Part shown: positions 1-8,096 of the stretch, piece after piece
Layout: each line of letters begins with the position of its first letter
How positions within the stretch are numbered: the first letter of the stretch is position 1
Source: Oscillospiraceae bacterium
GTDB taxonomy: Bacteria; Bacillota; Clostridia; Oscillospirales; JAKOTC01
Length of the DNA stretch: 42,224 nucleotides
Assembly: GCA_035353335.1 (NCBI GenBank)
Contig: DAOPZJ010000020.1
Location: 1-42,224 of the forward strand
Direction: 5' to 3'
Notes under the pieces: generated by a model
Told to the model about the DNA's origin: nothing
Seen by the model: only the letters and a program-made list of their open reading frames with translations
Databases searched by the model: none
Position numbers and translations under genes: made by a program

Positions 1-286
1 CCGTAGACGTCTTGGAGGACGTCGCTTTTGAAGACGCGGCTGTGGAAACAACCGATGACGCGGCTGTGGAAACAACCGACGACGCGGCTGTGGAAACAAC
101 CGACGACGCGGCTGTGGAAACAACCGACGACGCGACGGATTCAACCGACGGGACGGTGGATTCGACCGACGACGCGACAGACGATGCTGCCACTGACGAG
201 GTCTCACTGCTCGTTGTCGTGCAGGCCGCAAACATGGTGATAACCATCATGAGCGCAAGCAGAACGACAAGTACCTTTTTGTTCAT
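1..286 (-). CDS. Solute-binding lipoprotein, N-terminal part (cut by window edge)
   Basis: Only the first 95 codons are in the window. The protein starts MNKKVLVVLLAL and has a lipoprotein signal ending in the lipobox FAAC, so it is probably exported, lipidated on Cys and anchored on the outer face of the membrane. A Ser/Ala/Val-rich linker follows, containing four copies of an eight-residue unit (SVVSTAAS). The signal, the linker and the end of the visible part (ASSKATSSKTST) match the complete lipoprotein at 607-2508, so this is its tandem paralogue and probably also an ABC-type sugar-binding protein. The start is set by an AAGGAG ribosome binding site a few bases upstream. The ligand-binding domain lies outside the window, so the family call rests on the paralogue. 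Confidence 0.8.
   Translation of the reverse strand, partial: MNKKVLVVLLALMMVITMFAACTTTSSETSSVAASSVASSVESTVPSVESVASSVVSTAASSVVSTAASSVVSTAASSVVSTAASSKATSSKTST
33..128. repeat. Four tandem 24-bp units inside the lipoprotein linker
   Basis: Units at 33-56, 57-80, 81-104 and 105-128 are identical except for the last base of the first. Read on the minus strand each codes eight residues of the Ser/Ala linker. Degenerate 21-bp copies follow to about 170. The whole-codon unit length keeps the frame, so the array can change linker length by slippage without breaking the gene. Confidence 0.95.
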
Positions 287-335
287 GTAAAAGTTCTCCT
301 TTCGAAATCTCAGGCACAATGGCCTTGACTTCGCT

Positions 336-364
336 ATTATAACATAATTTAATAATTTATGAAA
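336..364 (-). promoter_or_regulatory. Sigma-A-type promoter of the left lipoprotein gene
   Basis: On the minus strand the -10 is TATAAT (341-336) with an extended TG motif (TGTTATAAT). A weak -35, TTTCAT (364-359), lies 17 bp upstream. The start codon is 50 bp from the -10. The same boxes, spacing and distance to the start codon occur at 2558-2586 before the paralogue. Confidence 0.65.
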
Positions 365-368
365 GGGT

Positions 369-529
369 TTCCGAATTAATCTTATAAAAATCCTACATGC
401 AAGAATATTTCCCCAACATTTATGAGCAAAAGGCGCATAAACCATCATTATCTTTGTCTATTCTGTACAAACGGAAGTGACGAAATTTGACGTTTTTATT
501 GATATAGCCCTCCGTGATATGATTGCAGC
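369..529. other. AT-rich intergenic stretch, nothing recognised
   Basis: This stretch lies between the terminator of the complete lipoprotein gene and the promoter of the truncated one, within a 320-base gene-free gap. I see no coding sequence, tRNA or convincing structured RNA here. Confidence 0.5.
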
Positions 530-568
530 AATAAAAATCAGAGAGCCCGGCAAAACGCCGGGCTCTCT
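530..568 (-). terminator. Intrinsic terminator of the complete lipoprotein gene
   Basis: A 12-bp GC-rich stem (540-551 with 557-568) closes a five-base loop. On the minus strand it is followed by GATTTTTATT. It sits about 40 bases after the stop codon at 607 and separates the two tandem lipoprotein genes into different transcripts. Confidence 0.9.
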
Positions 569-606
569 TTGAAGACATTGGTAATCAGATGCGCCGTATC
601 GGTTTA

Positions 607-2508
607 TCAGGTGTAGGACTGATAATTGTTGACCCATCCCCAGGCCTGGTTGGCTTCCTTCAGGACTTTGTCGCCGCCGACGGCTGCCATGCTCTTCTTG
701 TAAGTCGCGAAAAGCTTGTCAATCGTGATGCTGCTCTTCATAAATCCGTCAAAGAGGAAAGAGGTCTGATAGGAGGTAATCTCGCCGGAGTGCTTGACAT
801 AGGTCGGAGAATAGTTCTGAACGGCCTTGTAACCCTCGGGCAGGATGACGACGCGGCCCGCCGCAATCGCGGCCTGGGTCATCGCGGAGTTGTAAGCGAT
901 GGTGGCTCTTTGTCTTGCCAATGCTGCTGTTCTGCTTGTGCCTTCATTGAAGATAATGAATTTGGAAGCCGGATAGAGCTCGGTTTCAACGACGTTGCAG
1001 AGATTCGCGCTGCCATAGTAAACTTTCTTGGCCTCGTCGAAATACTTGCGGGTGTAGGTGCCGTCGGACTCTCTGATAATCGCTTTTCCGAGCAGGTTCT
1101 GATAGCTGTCAATCCATGCATCTTCAGAAGAATACAGAAGATCGACGAAGAAGTTGATGGTTTCAGCCGGCTGCGGAGTTCCGACCATCAGGCAATAGCC
1201 GCTTGCGCCTGCGGTGTTGGCCCAAAGCGCTTTGGTCTTTTTGCCGACCAGCTGGGTATCGACCCAGGTATCCTGGTTCATCTTGATCCATTCGCTGTAG
1301 CCGTCGCCGATCGCATCGGCATTGGCTGTTCCGAATTTATCCGTGAGCAGTTTATTGACCGTATACTGGCCCTGGTCGCGGAATCTCGCCTGATACAGGC
1401 AGAAGGAACCGACCTTGGCGGTCGCGAGCTGGTTGCGGATATCCGAGAAGCCGCTGTCAAAGGTGGATTTCGGAGTTAAGCCGTTTGCATAAAAGTAACG
1501 GATATACTCGATCGCCTGTCTGGCACCGTCTCTCAGAAGAGCGTCTTCAAAGCAGTTCGTGTCGGGGTTATAAGTGTAACCCATCGAGGAGTTCGGGTCG
1601 AACACCCAGGCATCGAATGCCGCAAAGATATTATAGGTAGAATAGAGGTCGCCGCCGAAGACAATCGGTATGACGCCGGTGACTCCCAGTTCCGAGCTTC
1701 TCTTGCCGAACGCGGTGATGATGTCTTTGAAGGTTCCGATGTCAAGGGTGTAGCCGACGTCCGCAAAACCCAGTTTCTTCAGCCAGTCATTGCGGATGCC
1801 CTGTGTCCACATGCCCATTTGCTGGCCCGGCAAACCCGCATTCCAGCCGTTCGGGACCGCCCAGATCTGGTTGCCGATCTTATAGACCTCACGGGCCGCT
1901 TTCGGCAGCATGTTCCAGGTTTTATTGTTCTTCAGGTATTCGTCCAGCGGATAAACAGCGTTTTCGTTGTACCATGCGAACATGTAAGACCAACCGTAGT
2001 TCTGGACAACACCGGTCAGTTCGCCCGCGGCCAGGCGGGCCGCATAAACGGTACCGACTTCGGTCTTGGTGATGCAGTCCTCACGGATCTTGACGCCGTA
2101 TCTGGCGCTGAGGGTGTCGGCCCAGAGCTTCTTTTGCTCCAGGTTTTCCGTGGAATCGCCGAAATGCATTTCCTGGACGATTGTGATCGCCTGGGGCAGG
2201 TTCGGATAATCCGGGTTCGACCCGATCTTGGAGGATCCGGTCACTGTTGAGGTCTTGGAGGATGTCGCTTTCGACGATGCGGTTGAAGCAGCCGACGATG
2301 CGATTGACGCGGCTGACGAAGCGACGGATTCGACCGACGGGATGGTGGAATCGACCGACGAAACTGCAGATTGATTCGGTATGGACTCCACCGACGAACC
2401 CGCAGAAGACGACGGTTTTGAGGTCTCTGATGTCTTTCCGCTGCAGGCCGCAAACATGGTGAAGGCCATGACGAGCGCAAGCAGAATGACAAGTGCCTTT
2501 TTCTTCAT
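607..2508 (-). CDS. Extracellular solute-binding lipoprotein (ABC sugar type)
   Basis: A 633-residue exported lipoprotein. Residues 1-22 form the signal with lipobox FAAC (Cys22). Residues 23-95 are a Ser/Ala linker. The rest resembles family 1 extracellular solute-binding proteins of oligosaccharide ABC importers (segments such as YPLDEYL, NQIWAVPNGWN and IRNDWLKKLGF). It would capture a sugar or other solute and deliver it to a permease. No permease or ATPase gene lies in the window and the gene has its own promoter and terminator, so the partners must be elsewhere. AAGGAG precedes the ATG at 2508. A truncated tandem paralogue lies just downstream. The family call is fairly firm; the substrate is unknown. 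Confidence 0.85.
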   Translation of the reverse strand: MKKKALVILLALVMAFTMFAACSGKTSETSKPSSSAGSSVESIPNQSAVSSVDSTIPSVESVASSAASIASSAASTASSKATSSKTSTVTGSSKIGSNPDYPNLPQAITIVQEMHFGDSTENLEQKKLWADTLSARYGVKIREDCITKTEVGTVYAARLAAGELTGVVQNYGWSYMFAWYNENAVYPLDEYLKNNKTWNMLPKAAREVYKIGNQIWAVPNGWNAGLPGQQMGMWTQGIRNDWLKKLGFADVGYTLDIGTFKDIITAFGKRSSELGVTGVIPIVFGGDLYSTYNIFAAFDAWVFDPNSSMGYTYNPDTNCFEDALLRDGARQAIEYIRYFYANGLTPKSTFDSGFSDIRNQLATAKVGSFCLYQARFRDQGQYTVNKLLTDKFGTANADAIGDGYSEWIKMNQDTWVDTQLVGKKTKALWANTAGASGYCLMVGTPQPAETINFFVDLLYSSEDAWIDSYQNLLGKAIIRESDGTYTRKYFDEAKKVYYGSANLCNVVETELYPASKFIIFNEGTSRTAALARQRATIAYNSAMTQAAIAAGRVVILPEGYKAVQNYSPTYVKHSGEITSYQTSFLFDGFMKSSITIDKLFATYKKSMAAVGGDKVLKEANQAWGWVNNYQSYT

Positions 2509-2557
2509 GCGAAAAATCTCCTTTCACGACTGAGGCATTACGCCTCCGGATTGCCCG

Positions 2558-2586
2558 ATTATAACATGTATAAACGAATGATGAAA
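2558..2586 (-). promoter_or_regulatory. Sigma-A-type promoter of the complete lipoprotein gene
   Basis: Minus-strand extended -10 TGTTATAAT (hexamer 2563-2558) with a weak TTTCAT -35 (2586-2581) at 17 bp spacing, and 50 bp from the -10 to the start codon. It is a duplicate of the promoter at 336-364. Confidence 0.65.
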
Positions 2587-2753
2587 GGAGATCGGTTTTT
2601 TTGCCATCCTAATCCTATATCGGAGTAATTTTGTGCATTTTGCGATTATAATGACGCAATAATCTCGATATTAATTGTGCATATTAGACAAATTAATCGT
2701 GATTACGCAGCTCCATATATGTACATGTCTTCCACGATGCGGCACTTCCGGTT

Positions 2754-3584
2754 TTATTTACCATTCCATGTTTTTACAGCCGTAATCACACGTATAATTC
2801 CCTGCGCATCTTTGCAGGAATCGGTATCAAACTCCGAAAAAATTTCCTCTGCCGCTTCAGCCTGCCCGATCCCAAGTTCCGCGCACAACGCTCCGCCGGC
2901 TTTCAGGCGCTCTTTGGCGAGAGAGGCAAGAACACGATAAAATTCCAGCCCGTCCGAACCGCCGTCAAGGGCGCATTTCGGTTCACGCTGTACCTCGCGT
3001 TGAAGCGAAGGAATATCTTCACTCGGAATATACGGCGGATTGCACAATATCAGATCGGGCTGCGGCAGATTCAATAATTTATTTTTACGCACATCCGCCC
3101 GAATGATCCGACAGTATTCATCTTCCGAGACATTTTCCCGGAGCATTTTCAAAGCCGCCGCATATTTTTCTGCAAAAAACACCTTTGCCTCGGGCAGCAA
3201 TTTTCTCAGCCCCAAACCGACGCAGCCGCTCCCGGCGCACAAATCCCAGACGACTTTTGCCCTCGGAACGGCCTTTGCCCCGGCCCGGACAAGCAGTTCG
3301 GTTTCCGACCTCGGAATTAAAACGCCCCTGCCGACTTTTATCGTCAGGCCCATGAAGTCCTGCGTACCCAACAGATATTGCAACGGTTCTCCGGCGCTCC
3401 GTTTTTGGACCGCCTTTAAAAATTTAAAGGGATTTTTAACCTCAAAATCAACAGAAAGCTCTTCGGCGGAGCAGCAAAAAAACCGCTCGGCAAGCCAGCG
3501 CGCCTCGGCGGCGGCGTTCTCGACGCCGGCTGCTCTCAGCGTTTCTGCCGCCTCACGGCATAACTTTTTTGCGCTTTGCCTCAT
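2754..3584 (-). CDS. prmC: Release factor glutamine methyltransferase
   Basis: PrmC (HemK) methylates the glutamine of the GGQ loop of peptide chain release factors, using S-adenosylmethionine in the cytoplasm. The 276-residue product has the helical N-terminal domain, the GEPLQYLLG segment (65-73), PRSETELL (91-98), a SAM-binding motif DLCAGSG (114-120) and the NPPY signature (182-185) that holds the substrate glutamine. The ATG at 3584 overlaps the stop of the upstream DUF1385 gene by 4 bp (ATGA), which implies translational coupling; a longer reading from 3743 would run inside that gene and is not used. prfA, a common neighbour, is absent. The acidic residue after motif I is Glu139 (FAEK), a conservative change from the usual Asp. 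Confidence 0.92.
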   Translation of the reverse strand: MRQSAKKLCREAAETLRAAGVENAAAEARWLAERFFCCSAEELSVDFEVKNPFKFLKAVQKRSAGEPLQYLLGTQDFMGLTIKVGRGVLIPRSETELLVRAGAKAVPRAKVVWDLCAGSGCVGLGLRKLLPEAKVFFAEKYAAALKMLRENVSEDEYCRIIRADVRKNKLLNLPQPDLILCNPPYIPSEDIPSLQREVQREPKCALDGGSDGLEFYRVLASLAKERLKAGGALCAELGIGQAEAAEEIFSEFDTDSCKDAQGIIRVITAVKTWNGK

Positions 3585-4603
3585 TTTGCTGATTCCGCAG
3601 GTTCGGGCCGATCGATTTCGGCTTTCACGGGCGGATCGACCGGAACGGTGATCTCGAGATTTAAAGTCGCCTGCAAAGAGGCAATGCCGACCTCGAGTAT
3701 ACCGTCGTCGTCCGGCTCCTTGGCTGTGATGCGCTGAAACCAAAGACCCGGGGCTGCGATGATACGGGTCAAAATATTGTCGTATTTTCCGCAGAGCTGT
3801 AAAAGCTCGAAGCCGATACCCATGATCACCGGCAGCAAAATCAGTTTTGCGCCGACCATGATCAGCCGGTCGAGCGCGGGAGAAGACGTGACGCCTTCAA
3901 ATCGCACAAAGGTATAGATAATGATGCTGACGGCAAGCATTAAAAATAAAAAGCTCGTCCCGCAGCGGGGATGGAACCTCTTCTGCGCCCGCACATTCTC
4001 AACAGTCAGCGGAAGCCCTTTTTCGAAACAAAAAATCGTCTTGTGTTCCGCTCCGTGATACATGAATACATGCTTGACTTCTTTATTTAATGTACATAAC
4101 AGCAGATAACTCACATAGATGACCAGTTTCAGTGCGCCCTCGGCAAGGCCTTTCCATCCGCCGAGAACGATGTGCTGATCAATGAGATTGACCAAAAACG
4201 TCGGAAGCCAGAACATCAAAAAAACCGCCGCGACGATGCCGAGCGCGCCGCCCAGCCAAATGGCCGCCGAAGTCAGCGTTTCGTCCCGTTTTTTCTGTTT
4301 CTCAGTCATCTTCCCGGTCTCTTCATCCTCGGGAAACGTCAGTTCGATTGAGCGATTCAAGGCTGAATAGCCGTCTTTCATCGATTCGATAAAGCCAACG
4401 ATGCCGCGAATGACCGGTGCTCTCAGCCATTTGTGCTTATCCCGAACGCTGACGATCGGTGTTTTTTCGATAAAAAGTCCGCCGTTCGGAAGACGGACGA
4501 CAAAAGCGCTCTGTTTGGTGGAATTGGCGCGCATCATAATGCCGCCCATCAGCGCCTGCCCGCCCACCGGGGCATAACAGACCTTTTTCTTCTCCTCTGA
4601 CAT
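3581..4603 (-). CDS. DUF1385 family integral membrane protein (YqhQ-like)
   Basis: The 340-residue product belongs to the DUF1385/YqhQ family, whose biochemical role I do not know. It starts with the typical PVGGQALMGGIMMR segment and contains the family's conserved HGAEHK and HPRCGTSF motifs in the middle; His, Glu and Cys there could bind a metal, which is inference. Hydrophobic stretches near residues 112-140, 155-175, 210-230 and 245-265 predict several membrane helices. AAAGGA lies upstream of the ATG. It is first in a two-gene operon with prmC, a neighbourhood often seen in Clostridia, and is driven by a near-consensus promoter at 4667-4695. Confidence 0.88.
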   Translation of the reverse strand: MSEEKKKVCYAPVGGQALMGGIMMRANSTKQSAFVVRLPNGGLFIEKTPIVSVRDKHKWLRAPVIRGIVGFIESMKDGYSALNRSIELTFPEDEETGKMTEKQKKRDETLTSAAIWLGGALGIVAAVFLMFWLPTFLVNLIDQHIVLGGWKGLAEGALKLVIYVSYLLLCTLNKEVKHVFMYHGAEHKTIFCFEKGLPLTVENVRAQKRFHPRCGTSFLFLMLAVSIIIYTFVRFEGVTSSPALDRLIMVGAKLILLPVIMGIGFELLQLCGKYDNILTRIIAAPGLWFQRITAKEPDDDGILEVGIASLQATLNLEITVPVDPPVKAEIDRPEPAESAK

Positions 4604-4666
4604 GATTGATGTCCTTTCCGAACCGTAAAGCGGCGAAAATCACTCACGCCGGGCGGTCGCTTCTCA

Positions 4667-4695
4667 ATTTTATCTGAATCTTACACGCTTGTCAA
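4667..4695 (-). promoter_or_regulatory. Sigma-A promoter of DUF1385-prmC
   Basis: On the minus strand a perfect -35 TTGACA (4695-4690), a 17-bp spacer and -10 TAAAAT (4672-4667). The -35 box overlaps the -35 of the divergent tmk promoter almost base for base. Confidence 0.8.
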
Positions 4696-4717
4696 TGGAC
4701 AGGCAATGTGGTAATAT
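4689..4717 (+). promoter_or_regulatory. Sigma-A promoter of the tmk operon
   Basis: TTGTCA (4689-4694), a 17-bp spacer ending in TGG (extended -10) and TAATAT (4712-4717). It is back to back with the DUF1385 promoter, so polymerases at the two may exclude each other. Confidence 0.65.
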
Positions 4718-4735
4718 AAGAAGCGGGTTGGAGTA

Positions 4736-4760
4736 TGCACATGCCAATACGGCGTGTGCA
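4736..4760 (+). other. Hairpin in the tmk leader
   Basis: A 10-bp inverted repeat (4736-4745 with 4751-4760) around a five-base loop lies between the promoter and the ribosome binding site. No U-tract follows, so it is not a terminator. It may only stabilise the mRNA. Confidence 0.5.
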
Positions 4761-4793
4761 AGTGCACCGATACGACGATCGGGAGGCCGAACG

Positions 4794-5459
4794 ATGCCAA
4801 AGAGGGCGAGATTGATCGCATTTGAGGGCTGCGACGGAACAGGTAAAACTACGCAGGCGGCCCTGCTCACCAAGCGGTTGAAAGCAGAGGGATTCCGGGT
4901 TAAAATGCTCAAGTTTCCCAATTATGACAGCCCGTCCAGCGGCCCCGCAAAGATGTATCTGGACGGCGAACTCGCCAAAGACCCGAATGCAATCAGCCCG
5001 TATGCGGCTTCAATGTTGTATGCGGTCGATCGGTTCTGCTCATATCGCAGCGATTGGAAGAAGGATTATGAAGACGGCGTTTTACTGGTCAGTGACCGCT
5101 ATACGACTTCGAACATGATCTTTCAGGGCGCGAAGCTGCATGACCCCGAGCGAAAAGCGTATCTTGCGTGGCTTAAAGACGCAGAATACGGAAAGCTTGG
5201 CTTACCCATACCCGATTTGGTGTTTTATCTTGACTTGCCGGTCGAAGTCAGTGAAAAGCTGGTCAGACAGCGCTCGGACAAAACGGGGCAGGGTGAGGAC
5301 ATCCACGAAATCGATTTAGATTACCAGCAAGCCGTGCATGATGCCGGACTCGAAATCGCACAAAACGAGGGCTGGACGGTCATCAACTGCGCTAAAAACG
5401 GACTGTTGATGCCGCCCGACGAACTGAGTGACATCATCCGGTCAAAGATTAAAAATTAG
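4794..5459 (+). CDS. tmk: Thymidylate kinase
   Basis: Phosphorylates dTMP to dTDP with ATP, an essential cytoplasmic step in dTTP synthesis. The 221-residue product has the P-loop EGCDGTGKTT (11-20), the DRY motif (101-103) followed by TTSN, and the LDLPVEVSEKL and RQRSDK lid-type region. The start at 4794 is chosen because GGGAGG lies seven bases upstream and the P-loop then falls at the usual distance; an upstream ATG at 4689 would add 35 residues of unrelated sequence overlapping the promoter. It is the first gene of the rightward run that ends at the terminator at 11930. Confidence 0.93.
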   Translation: MPKRARLIAFEGCDGTGKTTQAALLTKRLKAEGFRVKMLKFPNYDSPSSGPAKMYLDGELAKDPNAISPYAASMLYAVDRFCSYRSDWKKDYEDGVLLVSDRYTTSNMIFQGAKLHDPERKAYLAWLKDAEYGKLGLPIPDLVFYLDLPVEVSEKLVRQRSDKTGQGEDIHEIDLDYQQAVHDAGLEIAQNEGWTVINCAKNGLLMPPDELSDIIRSKIKN

Positions 5460-5471
5460 GAAGTTACTTAT

Positions 5472-6365
5472 ATGCAATTTGAGGAGGTCACCCTCTCACA
5501 CCGTCCCGCTATCAACTCCATTGTCGCCGAGAGCGGAGAGCTCGGCTGCGAATACTGTTTCGGAAACTTTTTCATGTGGGCATGGCTCAATGACACCCGA
5601 ATTAAAATCGGCAACAACTTTTTTGTCACCAAAGAATATATACCTTATAAGCGCTATCTTTGTCCTACCGGCAATCTCGAAGACGCCGAACTGCGGGATT
5701 TGATTTCGGCCTTGATTGACGATGCCAAACAAAACAATCACCCGTTTGCGATACACCGTGTGCGCAAGCAGTGCGTAGGTCGTATCCACGAGATGTACGG
5801 TGACCGGTTCGTCTTCACGCCGGATCGTGACGAGTTCGATTATATCTACAACCGTGAGGACTTGGCCAATCTGTCGGGCAAAAAGTACCATTCCAAGCGC
5901 AATTTCATCACCCGGTTCGAAACCGAAAATCCTGATTGGTCCTACGAGGACATCACGCGAAAAAACATTCCCGACTGCATGGAAATTTACCGCAAGTGGC
6001 TGTTGTTCCAAGTCGAAAATCCCGGCGCGGAAGTCGAATTAAAAGCACTGTCCCTCGGTTTCGACCACTACGAAGAACTCGGCTTCAAAGGCGGATTACT
6101 GCGCGTAAAAGGCGTTCCCGCCGCTTTTACTTTCGGCGAGCCGATCACAGAAAAATGCTTTGTGACCCACGCCGAAAAAGCCCTGCGCGAATACATCGGC
6201 GCTTACGCGATGATAAACCGCGAGTTCGCCAAAAACACCCTATCCGAATACGAACTCATCAACCGCGAGGAGGACATGGGCATCGAAGGCCTTCGAACCG
6301 CAAAACTGTCCTACCATCCGGTGATGCTTTATGAAAAATATATCATGACCGAGAGGAGCGAATGA
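5472..6365 (+). CDS. DUF2156 (GNAT-fold) acyltransferase-like protein
   Basis: A 297-residue soluble protein resembling the stand-alone DUF2156/COG4866 family, which has the double GNAT fold also found in the aminoacyl-phosphatidylglycerol synthase C-terminal domain. It shows the N-terminal segment ELGCEYCFGNFFMW and a late segment AFTFGEPI followed by FVTHAEKA that look typical. No membrane helix is visible. The substrate is unknown; transfer of an aminoacyl or acyl group is inferred from the fold only. AGGAAG precedes the ATG, 12 bp after the tmk stop. Its stop overlaps the next gene's start by 4 bp (ATGA). Confidence 0.8.
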   Translation: MQFEEVTLSHRPAINSIVAESGELGCEYCFGNFFMWAWLNDTRIKIGNNFFVTKEYIPYKRYLCPTGNLEDAELRDLISALIDDAKQNNHPFAIHRVRKQCVGRIHEMYGDRFVFTPDRDEFDYIYNREDLANLSGKKYHSKRNFITRFETENPDWSYEDITRKNIPDCMEIYRKWLLFQVENPGAEVELKALSLGFDHYEELGFKGGLLRVKGVPAAFTFGEPITEKCFVTHAEKALREYIGAYAMINREFAKNTLSEYELINREEDMGIEGLRTAKLSYHPVMLYEKYIMTERSE

Positions 6366-6907
6366 ACATGGTATATATCTTTATGGCCGACGGCTTCGAA
6401 GAACTCGAACTGATTGCTCCGGCGGATATGCTGCGGCGCGCAGGCGCGCAAGTCGCTCTGGTCGGCATCGGTAAAATGCAGATTACCTCTTCGCACGGTT
6501 TTAAAATCAACGCTGATCTAGCCGAGGATCTGGTAGATATGGCGAAAGCCGAGATGTTGGTTTTGCCCGGCGGCAGCGTCGGCACCAAAAACCTGATTGC
6601 AAACAATACCGTTAAAATCGCGGTCGAGACGGCAATTCAGAATAACATCTGGATCGGGGCGATCTGCGCAGCCCCGAGTTTACTGCAGCAGCGCGGATAT
6701 CTGGACGGCAAAAACTTCACCTGTTATCCCGACTGCCAAAACGATTCGCTCGGCGGCCATTATACCGGAAATCCCGTTGAAATCTCGGGAAAGATCATCA
6801 CCGCAAAGGGCGCGGGCGCAGCGCTTATGTTCGGCAAAGCGCTGACAGCGGCGCTCTGCGGCGTAGCGGCCGCCGAAAAGCTCTGCGCCGCCATGATGGT
6901 GCAGTGA
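6362..6907 (+). CDS. DJ-1/PfpI family protein (YajL/ThiJ-like)
   Basis: A 181-residue member of the DJ-1 superfamily. The conserved acidic pair is in GFEELEL (Glu14/15) and the nucleophile Cys102 lies in GAICAAPSLL, the nucleophile elbow. Proposed family activities are chaperone, glyoxalase or protein deglycase; none can be chosen from sequence. The start overlaps the DUF2156 stop, with AGGAG a few bases upstream; the Met two codons later (6368) is equally possible. It is coupled to the acyltransferase and precedes mltG by 27 bp. Confidence 0.88.
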   Translation: MNMVYIFMADGFEELELIAPADMLRRAGAQVALVGIGKMQITSSHGFKINADLAEDLVDMAKAEMLVLPGGSVGTKNLIANNTVKIAVETAIQNNIWIGAICAAPSLLQQRGYLDGKNFTCYPDCQNDSLGGHYTGNPVEISGKIITAKGAGAALMFGKALTAALCGVAAAEKLCAAMMVQ

Positions 6908-6934
6908 CACGCTTTTAATCATTCGGAGGGACTC

Positions 6935-8071
6935 ATGAAACAGACACGCGAATTAAATTCTGCGGAAAAAGGAACTTACAAAGAACGGTGGCAGCGTTTC
7001 CGCCGCACCGCGATGGGCGATCTGACGGTTGCCCTGTTTTGGGTTGCCGGCGGCATTATCCTGGGCGCCTCGATGGTCGGATCCTTTTCAGACGTGTTGG
7101 GAATTATGAAAAACAGCACCCAGCGTGAGGTTCAGGTCAAAGCCGGCTGGTCAACGCTGGACATGGCTTTTGCGATGAAAAAGGCCGGCGTAATCAATCA
7201 CCCGTGGGTGTTTGCGGTTTATACAATGCTCAACGACACGGACGGCACCTTTAAATCCGGCACCTATCTGCTTGACGGCGGCATGACCTACGATAAAATC
7301 ATCAGTACCATCCAGCGCAAGCAGAGCAGCCAAACTGTCCGTCTCACCTTTACTGAAGGTATGAATGCCGCCGAGATCGGCGCTATGCTCGAGGAAAACA
7401 AGGTCTGTCTTAAGAGCGAATTCTTAAAAGCCGTCAACACCGGCGCTTATAATTATGATTTTATCCCCGCCGGCGGTGCCCAGAGCGGCAGATTCTACCG
7501 CCTTGAAGGATATCTGTTCCCCGATACCTATGATTTCTTTATCAACGAAAGCGTCGACTCGGTCATAAAAAAATTCCTGAATAACTTTAATTCAAAATTC
7601 ACTGTAAAATTGCGCGAACGCGCGGCCGAGATGGGTATGACCCTCGATCAGGCGGTCACGCTGGCTTCGATCATCGAAAAAGAAGCCCCGGACGTGTTCG
7701 AGATGGCAAACGTCTCGGCGGTATTTCATAACCGTCTGCTCAAACCGCAGGCCTACCCGAAACTTCAGTCGAACGTGACGAGTTATTATGTCAAAAACGT
7801 CATCGACAAGGCACTGACTTTTACCGATCCGAGTTATACGCAGGTCTATGATACCTATGTCTGCAGCGGGCTTCCGGTCGGGCCGATCTGCAATCCGGGC
7901 GGCGCGGCGCTGACGGCCGCACTTTACCCGTCCGCAACCGATTATTATTATTTTGTCACCGACGCCGATGGAAATTTCTATTACGCAATGACCCTCTCCC
8001 AACACAATGCCAACATCAGCAAAGCAAGCAGAGTCGGCGCGAACATCGGCGGAACTTATACACACGACTGA
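6935..8071 (+). CDS. mltG: Endolytic murein transglycosylase MltG (YceG-like)
   Basis: MltG cuts nascent glycan strands at the membrane and helps set their length. The 378-residue product has a short basic cytoplasmic tail, one membrane helix (about 31-50) and an extracellular LysM-like/catalytic region. The family signature ASIIEKE (244-250) carries the catalytic Glu, and the C-terminal part has SGLPVGPICNPGG and YYYFVTDADGNFYYA, both typical. GGAGGG lies seven bases before the ATG. It sits mid-operon between the DJ-1 gene and the cysteine desulfurase. Confidence 0.92.
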   Translation: MKQTRELNSAEKGTYKERWQRFRRTAMGDLTVALFWVAGGIILGASMVGSFSDVLGIMKNSTQREVQVKAGWSTLDMAFAMKKAGVINHPWVFAVYTMLNDTDGTFKSGTYLLDGGMTYDKIISTIQRKQSSQTVRLTFTEGMNAAEIGAMLEENKVCLKSEFLKAVNTGAYNYDFIPAGGAQSGRFYRLEGYLFPDTYDFFINESVDSVIKKFLNNFNSKFTVKLRERAAEMGMTLDQAVTLASIIEKEAPDVFEMANVSAVFHNRLLKPQAYPKLQSNVTSYYVKNVIDKALTFTDPSYTQVYDTYVCSGLPVGPICNPGGAALTAALYPSATDYYYFVTDADGNFYYAMTLSQHNANISKASRVGANIGGTYTHD

Positions 8072-8096
8072 GCAAAGTGTAAAAAAGGAAAATTCC

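Noticed and set aside
33..128. CRISPR-like appearance of the 24-bp repeats
   Set aside because: Units are directly contiguous with no spacers and are in frame within a coding linker.
12..290. Plus-strand reading frame with repeated AVETTDD units
   Set aside because: It is the antisense shadow of the lipoprotein linker. The minus strand has a signal peptide, a lipobox, a ribosome binding site and a promoter.
589..1479. 296-residue plus-strand frame
   Set aside because: It lies opposite the complete solute-binding protein, has no ribosome binding site and no recognisable domain.
3585..3743. Longer N-terminus for prmC
   Set aside because: It runs inside the DUF1385 gene; the ATGA overlap start gives normal family length.
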